DNA of 62,556 bases from Acinetobacter rongchengensis (GCF_003611475.1 NZ_RAXT01000019.1:1-62556), one strand, 5' to 3'. Positions 45,861-55,036 are shown, numbered from the stretch's first letter. Numbers and translations are program-made. Notes: generated from the letters alone by a model not told the origin.

Positions 45861-45902
45861 TTGATGAAATCATCTCCAATTTAGTTTCATCATTTCATGA
45901 AA
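45861..45902. promoter_or_regulatory. Candidate MopR upstream activating region
   Basis: GATGAAA (45863-45869) and its exact complement TTTCATC (45885-45891) form an inverted repeat, and a perfect 10-bp palindrome TTTCATGAAA follows at 45893-45902. They lie about 75-115 bp before the sigma-54 promoter, a usual distance for XylR/DmpR-type sites. Assignment to MopR is inference from position and symmetry. No other gene is seen in 45651-46067. Confidence 0.45.
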
Positions 45903-45974
45903 ATCTCCAATTAACACACGACATTCAAAACCATAAAAAACAATAACTCATTGTATTTTAAATAAATATAAAAA

Positions 45975-45991
45975 TTGGCACGACTTTTGAA
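45975..45991 (+). promoter_or_regulatory. Sigma-54 promoter of the phenol hydroxylase operon
   Basis: TTGGCAC at -24 and TTGA at -12, with exactly ten bases between the GG and the G of the -12 element. The -12 dinucleotide is GA instead of the consensus GC. Transcription should begin near 46002, giving a leader of about 65 bases before mopK. Confidence 0.8.
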
Positions 45992-46067
45992 ATATATCCA
46001 GTCAATCATCCTGAGCATGACGCTCTACATCAAAACGATTTTGATGGTGATAAGAAGGATACCTCCA

Positions 46068-46358
46068 ATGGTAGATACCACAACAACGCACTCATTCGTG
46101 AAATACATCCGTATTACGGGTGACCGTAATGCCAAATTTGTTGAATTTGATTTCGCTATTCAAGACCCGACGCTTTTTGTTGAATTGGTGCTGCCCCAAC
46201 AAGCCTTTCAGCACTTTTGTGAAATAAATCATGTCATTGAAATGACCGCAGAGCAACAGGCTTGGAATGATGCACAAGAAGATAAATGGCGTTATGGCAT
46301 TGAACCCACTGTTCTAAGTAATGCCCGTAAACCTTCCGATCAAGAAGATCAAAGTTAA
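46068..46358 (+). CDS. mopK: Phenol hydroxylase assembly protein (DmpK type)
   Basis: 96-residue protein of the DmpK/MopK family, which helps assemble the phenol hydroxylase iron centre rather than taking part in turnover. It contains YIRITGDRNAKFVEFDFAIQDPTLFVELVLP. An open frame extends back through the sigma-54 promoter to 45975, so that start is not credible; AAGGA eight bases before the ATG at 46068 fixes it. It is the first gene of mopKLMNOP. Confidence 0.9.
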   Translation: MVDTTTTHSFVKYIRITGDRNAKFVEFDFAIQDPTLFVELVLPQQAFQHFCEINHVIEMTAEQQAWNDAQEDKWRYGIEPTVLSNARKPSDQEDQS

Positions 46359-46376
46359 ATATACATGGAGCCTGTA

Positions 46377-47378
46377 ATGACTTTAGAAATTAAAACATCC
46401 AATTTGGAACCTATTCGCCAAACCTATGCGTATATCGAACGTCGTTTTGGTACCAAACCTGCGACTCGTTATCAAGAGGTCAGTTTTGATGTCCAAGCTT
46501 CAACAAATTTTCACTATCGCCCATTATGGAAGCCTGAAAAAACCTTAAATGATAAAACCCATACTGCATTACACATGCAAGATTGGTATGCATTTAAAGA
46601 CCCTCGCCAGTTTTATTATGGCGCTTATGTACAACATCGTGCACGTATGCAAGATACTGCCGAGAGTAACTATGCATTTTTTGAAAAACGTCAATTGGTA
46701 GAAAACCTGAATGACGAAGTGAAACAGAAAATCATCACCTGTTTATTGCCATTTCGGTATGTCGAACAAACTGCCAATTTACACATGATGTCAGGCAGTG
46801 CTTACGGTTACGGCACAGTCATTACCCAAGCCTGCATTTTTGCTGCCATGGATCGTCTAGGAATAGCGCAATATATTTCTCGTATCGGTTTAATACTGGA
46901 TGGCAATACAGGTGAATCATTACAACATGCAAAACAAGCGTGGATGAATGATGAAATGTGGCAACCTCTACGTAAACTTTGCGAGCAAAGTTTGACAGAA
47001 CAAGATTGGTTCAAACTCTACATTTTACAAAGCTTACTCATTGACAGCATGTTACAAGAACTGGTTTTCGGTCAGTTTGATCAATGGTTGGTTGAAAATG
47101 GTGGACGTGATATCGCCATACTTACTGAATTTATCAAAGACTGCTTAACGGATTTACGCAAATGGTCAGACAGTGTTTTGAAAACCGCCATTTCAGAATC
47201 TGAAGAAAATAAACTTTTAATCCAAGCATGGATTGTTGAACTACTTCCTCAAGTGAAAAATGCTTTTAGTGCTTGGTCAGCAATAGCACTCTCCGACTCT
47301 TCTATTGATAGCGCTTTAACTACGATCACTGAGCGTAGCAAAAAAGCAGGCGTCGTTTTACTTGATTCAGCAGCATAA
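46377..47378 (+). CDS. mopL: Phenol hydroxylase oxygenase beta subunit (DmpL type)
   Basis: 333-residue non-catalytic subunit of the diiron oxygenase, with the expected HMQDWYAFKDPRQFYYGAYVQHRARMQ and MMSGSAYGYGTVITQA regions. The first ATG at 46365 lacks a ribosome site; GGAG six bases before 46377 supports the fifth codon. It forms the alpha2-beta2-gamma2 hydroxylase with MopN and MopO. Confidence 0.92.
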   Translation: MTLEIKTSNLEPIRQTYAYIERRFGTKPATRYQEVSFDVQASTNFHYRPLWKPEKTLNDKTHTALHMQDWYAFKDPRQFYYGAYVQHRARMQDTAESNYAFFEKRQLVENLNDEVKQKIITCLLPFRYVEQTANLHMMSGSAYGYGTVITQACIFAAMDRLGIAQYISRIGLILDGNTGESLQHAKQAWMNDEMWQPLRKLCEQSLTEQDWFKLYILQSLLIDSMLQELVFGQFDQWLVENGGRDIAILTEFIKDCLTDLRKWSDSVLKTAISESEENKLLIQAWIVELLPQVKNAFSAWSAIALSDSSIDSALTTITERSKKAGVVLLDSAA

Positions 47379-47390
47379 GGAATTGCCATC

Positions 47391-47660
47391 ATGACTTCTA
47401 AAGTTTATTTAGCCCTGCAAGACAATGACACCTCCCGCTACATCATTGAAGCGATTGAGCAGGATAACCCTGAAGCAACAATTCAATACCTTCCTGCCAT
47501 GATTCGTGTGGAAAGTGTCGGTGAATTAATCGTTCGTGCTGAAACTGTATCAGAAAAATTAGGACAGGATTGGGACATCCAAGAACTGCAACTCAACATG
47601 ATCACACTGGGTGGCAATGTTGATGAAGATGACGACACATTTACATTGAAATGGAACTAA
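47391..47660 (+). CDS. mopM: Phenol hydroxylase effector protein (DmpM type)
   Basis: 89-residue cofactor-free coupling protein that binds the hydroxylase and is needed for efficient turnover, like MmoB. It begins SKVYLALQDNDTSRYIIEAIEQDNPEATIQYLPAMIRVES and ends in an acidic tail (NVDEDDDTFTLKWN). AAGGAATTGCCATC precedes the ATG. It lies 12 bp after mopL. Confidence 0.92.
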   Translation: MTSKVYLALQDNDTSRYIIEAIEQDNPEATIQYLPAMIRVESVGELIVRAETVSEKLGQDWDIQELQLNMITLGGNVDEDDDTFTLKWN

Positions 47661-47751
47661 GCCATTGAACCATAAATCAACCAAAGCAAAACAGCCTTTG
47701 GTTTAAAGAATGAGAAGCAGGTAGCTTCATAGATATTAAAGGATGATCAAA

Positions 47752-49278
47752 ATGACTAGCCAAGCTAAAACAGCCACAAAAAAGCTGAACGCCAAAGACC
47801 GTTATCGTATGTTAACCCGTGATTTAGACTGGGAATTTTCCTACGCAGATCGCAAACAAGCTTTCCCTTATGAAGAGTTTGAAGGCATTAAAATCACTGA
47901 CTGGTCAAAATGGGAAGATCCATTCCGTTTAACCATGGATGCTTACTGGAAATACCAAGCAGAAAAAGAAAAGAAGCTTTACGCAATTTTTGATGCATTT
48001 GCACAAAATAATGGACAGATGAATGTTTCAAATGAACGTTATGTCAATGCGATTAAGCTATTTTTAACTGCTGTTACACCACTTGAATACCAAGCATACC
48101 AAGGCTATGCACATGTAGGACGTCAATTTGGTGGCATAGGGGCACGTATTGCATCACAGATGCAATCGATTGATGAATTACGCCATGTGCAAACCCAGAT
48201 TCATGCCATGAGCCACTACAACAAATTCTTTGATGGTTTCCAAGACTGGGCACATATGCATGATCGTGTATGGTATTTATCCGTTCCAAAATCTTTCTTT
48301 GAAGATGCACGTTCAGCTGGACCATTTGAATTTCTATTGGCAATCAGCTTTGCTTTTGAATACGTGCTCACTAACCTCTTATTTGTTCCATTCATGTCAG
48401 GTGCGGCTTATAACAGCGATATGGCAACGGTAACTTTCGGTTTCAGTGCCCAGTCAGATGAAGCACGTCATATGACACTTGGTTTAGAAATCGTCAAATT
48501 CTTACTCGAACAACATGAAGACAACGTGCCAATCGTTCAAGAATGGATAGATAAATGGTTTTGGCGTGGTACGCGTCTGCTTTCAATCGTTGGCATGATG
48601 ATGGATTACATGTTGCCAAACAAAGTCATGTCTTGGAAAGAAGCGTGGGAAACGTATTTTGAAGAAGCAGGTGGTGCTTTATTCAAAGACCTCAGCCGCT
48701 ATGGGATACGTATGCCGAAATACAGCGAAGTCATTACCAAGGAAAAAGAACATGTTTCGCATCAAGCATGGTGGATTTTCTATAACTTTGGACATGCTGC
48801 AGGTTTCCATACATGGATTCCAACAGATGAAGAAATGGATTGGCTCTCTGCAAAATACCCTGACACCTTTGATAAATACTACCGTCCACGTTGGGAACTT
48901 GCCCGCAAAATGGAAGCGGAAGGCAAACGCTTCTACAGCGCAGGCTTACCTCAACTCTGCCAAATTTGCCAAATTCCAATGACCTTTACCGAGATGGACG
49001 GTGACCAAACCATGTTTAGTTACCGTGAATCGATTTATAAGGGCGAACGCTACCATACTTGTTCGGATGGCTGTCACGATATTTTTGAACGTGAACCAGA
49101 AAAATATATTCAAGCTTGGTTACCCGTTCATCAAATTTTGCAGGGTAACTGTGGTGGTCCTGATTTAGAAAGCATCTTACGAGATTATTACAACTTCAAT
49201 GTTGGTGCTGACAATCTTGATATTGAAGGTTCACCAGACCAACAACGCTGGAAAAAGTGGAAAGGTAACGCAGCCTGA
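47752..49278 (+). CDS. mopN: Phenol hydroxylase catalytic alpha subunit (DmpN type)
   Basis: 508-residue diiron oxygenase subunit that hydroxylates phenol to catechol. The two EX2H-type iron motifs are DELRHVQ (helix B/C) and DEARHM, with partner glutamates in the preceding helices. The C-terminal region has a CQICQIP...CSDGCHDIF cysteine pattern typical of this subunit. The first ATG (47743) has no spacing to AAAGG; the fourth codon at 47752 does. An 82-bp gap separates it from mopM, and a hairpin follows before mopO. Confidence 0.94.
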   Translation: MTSQAKTATKKLNAKDRYRMLTRDLDWEFSYADRKQAFPYEEFEGIKITDWSKWEDPFRLTMDAYWKYQAEKEKKLYAIFDAFAQNNGQMNVSNERYVNAIKLFLTAVTPLEYQAYQGYAHVGRQFGGIGARIASQMQSIDELRHVQTQIHAMSHYNKFFDGFQDWAHMHDRVWYLSVPKSFFEDARSAGPFEFLLAISFAFEYVLTNLLFVPFMSGAAYNSDMATVTFGFSAQSDEARHMTLGLEIVKFLLEQHEDNVPIVQEWIDKWFWRGTRLLSIVGMMMDYMLPNKVMSWKEAWETYFEEAGGALFKDLSRYGIRMPKYSEVITKEKEHVSHQAWWIFYNFGHAAGFHTWIPTDEEMDWLSAKYPDTFDKYYRPRWELARKMEAEGKRFYSAGLPQLCQICQIPMTFTEMDGDQTMFSYRESIYKGERYHTCSDGCHDIFEREPEKYIQAWLPVHQILQGNCGGPDLESILRDYYNFNVGADNLDIEGSPDQQRWKKWKGNAA

Positions 49279-49308
49279 TCCATTGATGACAAATCAGCAA
49301 AAAGGAAC

Positions 49309-49334
49309 GGATGTTATCTAGATAAATAACATCC
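49309..49334 (+). other. Intercistronic hairpin between mopN and mopO
   Basis: Perfect 9-bp stem GGATGTTAT / ATAACATCC with an eight-base loop and no following T-run, so unlikely to be a terminator. It may protect the upstream message or set subunit ratio. Confidence 0.55.
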
Positions 49335-49372
49335 TCTCAAGGATTTATTTAAAAAAATTTGAGGAATTACCC

Positions 49373-49735
49373 ATGACTGTACAAGCGATTGTTGAAAATT
49401 ATCAATTTGAACCTTTAGACCTACAGCAAAATTACGGCGAAAACATGTTGTTGTTTATTGGTTGGGACCATCACACTTTATTTTGTTCTGCACATGCTTT
49501 TGTCGTTTCGCCAGAGCAAACATTTCAAGAGTTGTTAGATGGACAAATTCAAGCAGGTTTCTCACAACACCCAGACTTTAAGCATATAGATTGGTCAACT
49601 GTTGAATTCCGTTTAAATCGTAACCTTTTAAATGCTGACTACTCTAAATCTTTAAAAGATTTAGGTTTTGATCATAAATCGCTCCTACGCTTTGTAACAC
49701 CACATTTGCAGGGTTACAAAGGCGCGCATGTTTAG
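49373..49735 (+). CDS. mopO: Phenol hydroxylase oxygenase gamma subunit (DmpO type)
   Basis: 120-residue small subunit of the hydroxylase. It shows the family pattern MLLFIGWDHHTLFCSAHAF and ADYSKSLKDLGFDHKSLLRFVTP. GAGG precedes the ATG. It lies 11 bp before mopP in the operon. Confidence 0.92.
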   Translation: MTVQAIVENYQFEPLDLQQNYGENMLLFIGWDHHTLFCSAHAFVVSPEQTFQELLDGQIQAGFSQHPDFKHIDWSTVEFRLNRNLLNADYSKSLKDLGFDHKSLLRFVTPHLQGYKGAHV

Positions 49736-49746
49736 GGAGCAAGTTT

Positions 49747-50808
49747 ATGAGCTATCAAATTACCATTGAACCCATTGGAACCACCATTGATGTTGAAGAA
49801 GATCAAACCATTTTAGATGCTGCATTACGTCAAGGTGTATGGCTACCCTTTGCCTGCGGTCACGGCACATGCGGGACATGTAAGGTTCAAGTCACAGACG
49901 GTTTTTACGACGTTGGAGATGCCTCTCCTTTTGCACTGATGGACATTGAACGTGAAGAAAATAAAGTTTTAGCTTGCTGCTGCAAACCTGAATCGGACAT
50001 GGTCATTGAAGCAGATGTTGACGAAGATGAGGATTTCTTAGGCTATTTAGTCCAAGACTATCAAGCAAAAGTTATAGCAATCACTGAGCTTTCACCGACC
50101 ATTAAAGGTATCCGTTTGCAAATTGACCGTCCAATGGACTTTCAGGCTGGACAGTACATTAATATTCAATTTCCCCATATTGACGGTACACGTGCTTTCT
50201 CGATCGCAAATCCACCCAGCGAATCCAATATTATTGAATTACACATCCGCCAAGTACAAGGTGGAGCAGCGACTACATATGTACACGAATCACTGCAAGT
50301 CGGTGATGAACTTGATATTTCAGGACCTTATGGGCAGTTCTTTGTGCGAAAGTCTGATGAAAAAGATGTCATTTTTATTGCAGGTGGTTCAGGTCTATCG
50401 AGTCCGCAATCAATGATTTTAGATTTACTAGAGCAAAATGACACGCGGATCATTTACCTATTTCAAGGTGCACGAGATGTGGCTGAACTTTATAACCGTG
50501 ACATCTTTCAACAACTGGTAAAAGACTATCCGAACTTCCGCTATATTCCTGCACTCAATGCGCCAAAAGTTGAAGATAACTGGACAGGTTTTACGGGTTT
50601 TGTACACGAAGCCGTTGCTGATTATTTTGAAAATAAATGCAGTGGACACAAAGCCTATTTGTGTGGCCCACCACCCATGATTGATGCTGCAATTTCAACC
50701 CTGATGCAAAGTCGATTATTTGAAAAAGATATTCACACAGAACGATTCTTAAGTGCCGCAGATAGTGCGAATGGACAATCACGTTCGGCATTATTTAGAC
50801 ATATTTAG
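49747..50808 (+). CDS. mopP: Phenol hydroxylase reductase (DmpP type)
   Basis: 353-residue NADH reductase of the phenol hydroxylase. The N-terminal plant-type [2Fe-2S] domain carries CGHGTCGTCKV and a later cysteine in VLACCCKPES; the FAD domain has RAFSIANPPSE and the NADH domain FIAGGSGLSSPQSM. It passes electrons from NADH to MopLNO. GGGAGCAAGTTT precedes the ATG. It ends the hydroxylase operon, about 100 bp before catA. Confidence 0.94.
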   Translation: MSYQITIEPIGTTIDVEEDQTILDAALRQGVWLPFACGHGTCGTCKVQVTDGFYDVGDASPFALMDIEREENKVLACCCKPESDMVIEADVDEDEDFLGYLVQDYQAKVIAITELSPTIKGIRLQIDRPMDFQAGQYINIQFPHIDGTRAFSIANPPSESNIIELHIRQVQGGAATTYVHESLQVGDELDISGPYGQFFVRKSDEKDVIFIAGGSGLSSPQSMILDLLEQNDTRIIYLFQGARDVAELYNRDIFQQLVKDYPNFRYIPALNAPKVEDNWTGFTGFVHEAVADYFENKCSGHKAYLCGPPPMIDAAISTLMQSRLFEKDIHTERFLSAADSANGQSRSALFRHI

Positions 50809-50912
50809 CGCGCCCTTAAAGCTTACCACTCTAAAAGCATACAACTTTTTTAGATGATCCGTATATGACGGGTCATCACATCCACACACATGCCAATCAA
50901 AAGGAAATGATG

Positions 50913-51833
50913 ATGAATAGACAACAAATTGATGTATTAATTAAACAAATGAATGTGGATACAGCGACAGGTGAAGTCAATCCACGTATTCAACAAATTA
51001 TTGTCCGCCTATTGGGAGATTTATTCCAAGCCATTGAAGATTTAGATATTTCTCAAACAGAACTTTGGAAAGGTTTGGAATATTTAACAGATGCAGGTCA
51101 AGCCAACGAACTTGGTCTTTTAGCAGCAGGATTGGGACTGGAGCATTATTTAGATTTACGTGCAGATGAAGCTGATATGAAGGCAGGAATCGTAGGTGGT
51201 ACACCACGTACGATTGAAGGGCCCCTTTATGTTGCTGGCGCGCCTGAATCTATTGGTTTTGCTCGTATGGATGATGGTTCCGAGTCTACGCATGTTGATA
51301 CATTGATCATTGAAGGTGTTGTAAAAGATACCGCAGGAAATTTGATTCCGAATGCAAAGGTTGAAATTTGGCACGCCAATAGTTTAGGCAACTATTCATT
51401 CTTTGATAAATCACAGTCTGACTTCAATTTACGACGTACCATCATCACAGATGCCAATGGTCAATATATTGCACAAACAACCATGCCTGTTGGTTATGGT
51501 TGTCCTCCAGAAGGCACGACTCAAGCCGTTCTGAACTTATTAGGTCGACATGGTAATCGACCTTCTCATGTTCATTATTTTGTCTCTGCACCGAACTATC
51601 GCAAACTTACCACTCAATTCAATATTGAAGGTGACAAATATCTTTGGGATGACTTTGCCTTTGCAACACGTGATGGCCTCATTGCGACAGCAATTGATGT
51701 GACTGATCCCGTGGAAATGGCCAAATACAATTTAGATCAACCTTTCAAGAAAATTACTTTTAACTTTGAGTTAGTTAAAGATACTAACCAACTCCCATCT
51801 ACGGAAGTGGATCGCCGTCGAGCAGAAGCTTAA
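50913..51833 (+). CDS. catA: Catechol 1,2-dioxygenase
   Basis: 306-residue intradiol dioxygenase that cleaves catechol to cis,cis-muconate. Iron ligands are Tyr161 (LGNYSFF), Tyr195 (GYGCPPEG), His219 and His221 (RPSHVHYF), matching the Acinetobacter CatA arrangement. The open frame starts at 50865, but AAGGA seven bases before the third of three tandem ATGs at 50913 gives a more typical start and length. It follows the phenol hydroxylase genes on the same strand, so phenol is sent into the ortho (beta-ketoadipate) pathway. No other cat genes are in the window. Confidence 0.94.
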   Translation: MNRQQIDVLIKQMNVDTATGEVNPRIQQIIVRLLGDLFQAIEDLDISQTELWKGLEYLTDAGQANELGLLAAGLGLEHYLDLRADEADMKAGIVGGTPRTIEGPLYVAGAPESIGFARMDDGSESTHVDTLIIEGVVKDTAGNLIPNAKVEIWHANSLGNYSFFDKSQSDFNLRRTIITDANGQYIAQTTMPVGYGCPPEGTTQAVLNLLGRHGNRPSHVHYFVSAPNYRKLTTQFNIEGDKYLWDDFAFATRDGLIATAIDVTDPVEMAKYNLDQPFKKITFNFELVKDTNQLPSTEVDRRRAEA

Positions 51834-51840
51834 TTAGTTC

Positions 51841-51865
51841 GTCCCTATGCGCAATGTATAGGGAC
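51841..51865 (+). other. Intercistronic hairpin between catA and the outer-membrane protein gene
   Basis: Perfect 8-bp stem GTCCCTAT / ATAGGGAC with a nine-base loop and no T-run, just after the catA stop. Transcription may continue into the next gene. Confidence 0.5.
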
Positions 51866-51903
51866 AAAATATGTAATAAGCACATCATTAAAAAGGACTT
51901 TTT

Positions 51904-52785
51904 ATGAAACCTCTAATCTTAAAACTTTCCGTATTATTTATGCTTGGTATAAGCAGTAGCATGAGCTCTGCTACAGAAAATGGAGCTGACTCATATGCTT
52001 TAGGTGCTGAGGGAATGATGGCAGGTGCCCTACCACCTCCAGGAATCTATTTACTCACATATTATCAAAATTATCATGCCGGTCGTTTTGACAATGGACC
52101 TCCGAATTTTCATTTAGATGTAAATGCACTTATTCCGCGTTTAGTCTGGATGACAGAAAAAAACTATCTCGGTGGTCAATTGGGTTTCTATGCTATTCAA
52201 CCCATGGTGGACTTACGTCTTTCCGCAGCAGGAATGTCAGATCATAACAGTGCTTTAGGTGATTTAATGCTGGGTTCGATGTTAGGTTGGCATCAAGGAA
52301 ACCACCACTGGATCGGTGCTGTTGAAACAGTACTGGCAACAGGAAAATATGATACACCTACAGCAACTCAGCCGGTTGTTGCCAATATTGGTAAGAATTA
52401 CAACACTATTCGCCCTATTTTGGCTTATAGCTATGCTCCCCCAAATGGTATAGACATTTCCACAAAACTCTCTTATAGCTTTAATGATGAAAATGACGAT
52501 ACACATTACACATCTGGAGACTATTTTGCAGGAGACTACAGCATCGGCTACAAACTGACAGACAAGTTTAAAGTTGCAGTTGAGGGTTATGTATTTAAAC
52601 AAGTCAAATCAGATGAACTACATGGCGAAGACATTAAAATGCGTGGGCAAGTACTGGCTGTTGGCCCTGCTGTACAATATCAGGATAAAAACTGGTCAAT
52701 AGAAGCAAAGTATTTAACAGAAACCCAAGTTGAAAATCGTCCTGAAGGCCATACAGGTTTACTAAAATTCATTTGGGCATTTTAA
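51904..52785 (+). CDS. Outer-membrane protein of the phenol-degradation (MetA-pathway) family
   Basis: 293 residues with a signal peptide (PLILKLSVLFMLGISSSMSSA) and a beta-barrel-like body ending in Phe (GLLKFIWAF). The pattern (GAEGMMAGALPPPGIYLLTYYQNY; ISTKLSYSFNDENDDTHYTSGDYF) fits the SphA/phenol-MetA outer-membrane family often encoded beside aromatic operons. It may form a channel for phenol or related compounds. AAAAGGAC precedes the ATG. It is probably the last gene of the mop-catA transcript. Confidence 0.87.
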   Translation: MKPLILKLSVLFMLGISSSMSSATENGADSYALGAEGMMAGALPPPGIYLLTYYQNYHAGRFDNGPPNFHLDVNALIPRLVWMTEKNYLGGQLGFYAIQPMVDLRLSAAGMSDHNSALGDLMLGSMLGWHQGNHHWIGAVETVLATGKYDTPTATQPVVANIGKNYNTIRPILAYSYAPPNGIDISTKLSYSFNDENDDTHYTSGDYFAGDYSIGYKLTDKFKVAVEGYVFKQVKSDELHGEDIKMRGQVLAVGPAVQYQDKNWSIEAKYLTETQVENRPEGHTGLLKFIWAF

Positions 52786-52820
52786 ATTCGCTAAAAATAA
52801 AGTTTATCATTTAAGCTTAC

Positions 52821-52847
52821 AATGCCTAATCACGCTCATTAGGCATT
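52821..52847. terminator. Hairpin between convergent genes
   Basis: Perfect 10-bp stem AATGCCTAAT / ATTAGGCATT with a seven-base loop between the outer-membrane protein gene and an AraC gene. T-runs on both sides are weak, so the call is moderate. Confidence 0.55.
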
Positions 52848-52869
52848 GATCTTATTGATTAATCAACCT

Positions 52870-53781
52870 TTATAAATCCGCTTCAAATGTACGATCCGTT
52901 TGAATTGAAACTTCTCTAAATATTTTTGGGGCACAACCAAAAGTTTGGGTAAACGCACGGGTAAAAGCAGCCTGTGAAGAATATCCAACCGATTCAGCAA
53001 TATGAAAAATGCTTTTATCTGTTTCTTTGACTAACTCACTGGCTAATTTCATACGCCAATTTTTTAAATACTGAATGGGTGAAACCCCCACTAAATCAAC
53101 AAACTTTTTGGAAAAATTTGATTTGGATTGATTGGCTATTTTCGCCAATTTAACGACATCCCAATCATGAGCAGGATGTTCATGTATTTGCGACAAAACT
53201 TTGCTTATCGCTGGATCACGCAAAGCAAAAATCCAACTTTTATGCTCAATGGATTGTTTTGCTAACCAGAAGCGTATTGACCAAACCAATAGTAAATCAA
53301 TAATCCTAGAAAGCATGATTCGACTCCCCAGCATAGGATGTTCAAGTTCAAGCTTTATCGCTGCTACTGTCATTGGAACCCATTCAGCGACTTTTTCGGC
53401 ATCATTATGCGATGGAACATGAATATATGTTGGCAATCCTTCTGCTATCGCCTCTCCATAAATGCCACTCAATTGAAAAATACAACTAATCACATAGGCA
53501 TCGGCGTCTCGATTTCCCACTAATTCAATCGAATGAGCACACTGAACAGGTAAAACCAGAATATCTCCATCTTTTAATATTAAATCGGTTTCAACATGAT
53601 CAATTTTAAGTGAGCAGGTCGCTTTTTGAATAATATGAATATAAGCATAATCCTTATTAAAACTTAGTTTATTTTTATCATTAAAATAATCCAAGCGATA
53701 AATATCACCCGAAATTTCCGCAAATCGATAAATATCAAAAAATATATCCGTTAAAACACTTTTATCATTTTCATGCTGCAT
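52870..53781 (-). CDS. AraC-family regulator with cupin sensor
   Basis: 303 residues from the first ATG (the longer frame begins at a TTG). The N-terminal part is a cupin-type sensor (KDGDILVLPVQCAHSIELVG). The C-terminal part holds two helix-turn-helices (DVVKLAKIANQSKSNFSKKFVDLVGVSPIQYLKNWRM; SIFHIAESVGYSSQAAFTRAFTQTFGCAPKIFRE). It is divergent from an alpha/beta hydrolase gene across about 200 bp and probably controls it. It is convergent with the phenol operon. Confidence 0.87.
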   Translation of the reverse strand: MQHENDKSVLTDIFFDIYRFAEISGDIYRLDYFNDKNKLSFNKDYAYIHIIQKATCSLKIDHVETDLILKDGDILVLPVQCAHSIELVGNRDADAYVISCIFQLSGIYGEAIAEGLPTYIHVPSHNDAEKVAEWVPMTVAAIKLELEHPMLGSRIMLSRIIDLLLVWSIRFWLAKQSIEHKSWIFALRDPAISKVLSQIHEHPAHDWDVVKLAKIANQSKSNFSKKFVDLVGVSPIQYLKNWRMKLASELVKETDKSIFHIAESVGYSSQAAFTRAFTQTFGCAPKIFREVSIQTDRTFEADL

Positions 53782-53986
53782 CTTTTTCTCAATCCTTAAA
53801 AAAGTGTTTCTGCAAAAACATAGGTGTTTCAATCATTGTTTAAGCGGGTTGAATCACAAATAATCATTTCTAGCAGGTTTTTCTAGCATTGAAATTATTC
53901 ATATATTATTTAATCTTTATGCAAAAAACTTCAACTATTCAATTTTATTAAATCAAATACGATAGCTTTTTAGCGAGGAAACAAAT

Positions 53987-54682
53987 ATGAATAATAAGCC
54001 AACCATTATTTTCGTACACGGTTTTTGGGGTGGTGCTGCACACTGGAGTAAAGTGATTACTGAGCTGTCTCATCGTGGTTATGCAGCATTACATGCTGTT
54101 GAAGTTCCTCTCACCTCACTTGCAGATGATGTAGAAAGAACACGCAAAATGATTGCTCAAGTAGATGGTGACGTACTTCTAGTCGGCCACTCATATGGTG
54201 GTGCTGTGATTACTGAGGCTGGAAATCATTCTAATGTGGTTGGTCTCGTTTATATTGCTGCTTTTGCTCCTGATTCTAACGAAAGCCCTGGTAGTATTAC
54301 CCAGCAGAATTTACCTGCTGCCGCAGCGAATTTGGCACCTGACAGTGATGGTTATCTTTGGGTTAAAGCCGATAAGTTCCATGAAAGCTTTTGTCAAGAT
54401 TTAAGCGCAGACGAAGGACTGGTTATGGGCGTAACGCAAAAAGCACCGATTGCCAGTACTTTTGGCGACACAATCTCAACCCCTGCATGGAAAACCAAAC
54501 CATCTTGGTATCAAATCTCAACTGAAGACAGAATGATTAATCATGAAAATCAAGTACTTATGTCTTCACGTTTAAATGCAAAAAAAGTGATTTCCTTAAG
54601 TGCAAGCCATGCATCTTTGGCATCTAAGCCAAAAGAAGTCGCTGATTTAATTGATGAAGCCGCAACTGCTTTAGCAAAATAA
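53987..54682 (+). CDS. Alpha/beta hydrolase (EstC-like)
   Basis: 231-residue cytoplasmic hydrolase with FVHGFWGGAAHWSKV, nucleophile serine in VGHSYGGAVITEAG, and catalytic histidine in SLSASHASLASKPKEVADLI. The size and pattern fit the plant-salicylate-esterase/EstC-like group. There is no signal peptide. GAGGAAACAAAT precedes the ATG. It forms a divergent pair with an AraC-cupin regulator; the substrate is unknown. Confidence 0.86.
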   Translation: MNNKPTIIFVHGFWGGAAHWSKVITELSHRGYAALHAVEVPLTSLADDVERTRKMIAQVDGDVLLVGHSYGGAVITEAGNHSNVVGLVYIAAFAPDSNESPGSITQQNLPAAAANLAPDSDGYLWVKADKFHESFCQDLSADEGLVMGVTQKAPIASTFGDTISTPAWKTKPSWYQISTEDRMINHENQVLMSSRLNAKKVISLSASHASLASKPKEVADLIDEAATALAK

Positions 54683-54699
54683 GTCTTTAGCAAAAAACA

Positions 54700-54741
54700 A
54701 GCCATCATTTAGGGAGGCTTATGACTCTCTAAATGATGGCT
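54700..54741. terminator. Terminator-like hairpin after the hydrolase gene
   Basis: A 13-bp perfect stem (AGCCATCATTTAG / CTAAATGATGGCT) with a further GAG/CTC pair. The T-run is on the minus-strand side, so it is an unusual but strong hairpin for the upstream plus-strand gene. Confidence 0.6.
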
Positions 54742-55036
54742 AAACCATAATCTTTAATAAGCGTTACTTTTCCATTTTCATTTTTGAATCATTATTAATC
54801 TATCCTCTATAAAAATATTTCGTTACTTTTCTTCTATCATATTGAAAATTATCAATAACATATTGTTTTATATAAAATCAGATGAATAACCGAGAATTTA
54901 AATGATTTAGCAACATTTTTTCATTATTATAATTTTCGAACAAATAAAAATCATAAAATTTTCATTAATGAATAATTTAAAAAATTATTGATTATGTTTT
55001 GTTCACAAATAATTAAACGTTATGGAGAGATGTATT
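54742..55036. other. AT-rich gap before the sphingomyelinase gene
   Basis: Nearly 300 very AT-rich bases with no frame or RNA gene that I can support. It should contain the sphingomyelinase promoter. An AT palindrome (TTTTATATAAAA, near 54866-54877) is too simple to read as an operator. Confidence 0.5.

Noticed and set aside
45975..46067. Longer mopK starting at 45975
   Set aside because: That start lies in the sigma-54 promoter itself, upstream of the transcription start, so it cannot be translated from this promoter.
50865..50912. Longer catA start at 50865
   Set aside because: It would add 16 residues not fitting the family, and the ribosome site AAGGA lies inside it, spaced correctly for 50913.
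54866..54877. Another copy of the aromatic-cluster operator
   Set aside because: TTTTATATAAAA lacks the AC/GT ends and has a shorter core; such AT palindromes are expected by chance in this very AT-rich gap.
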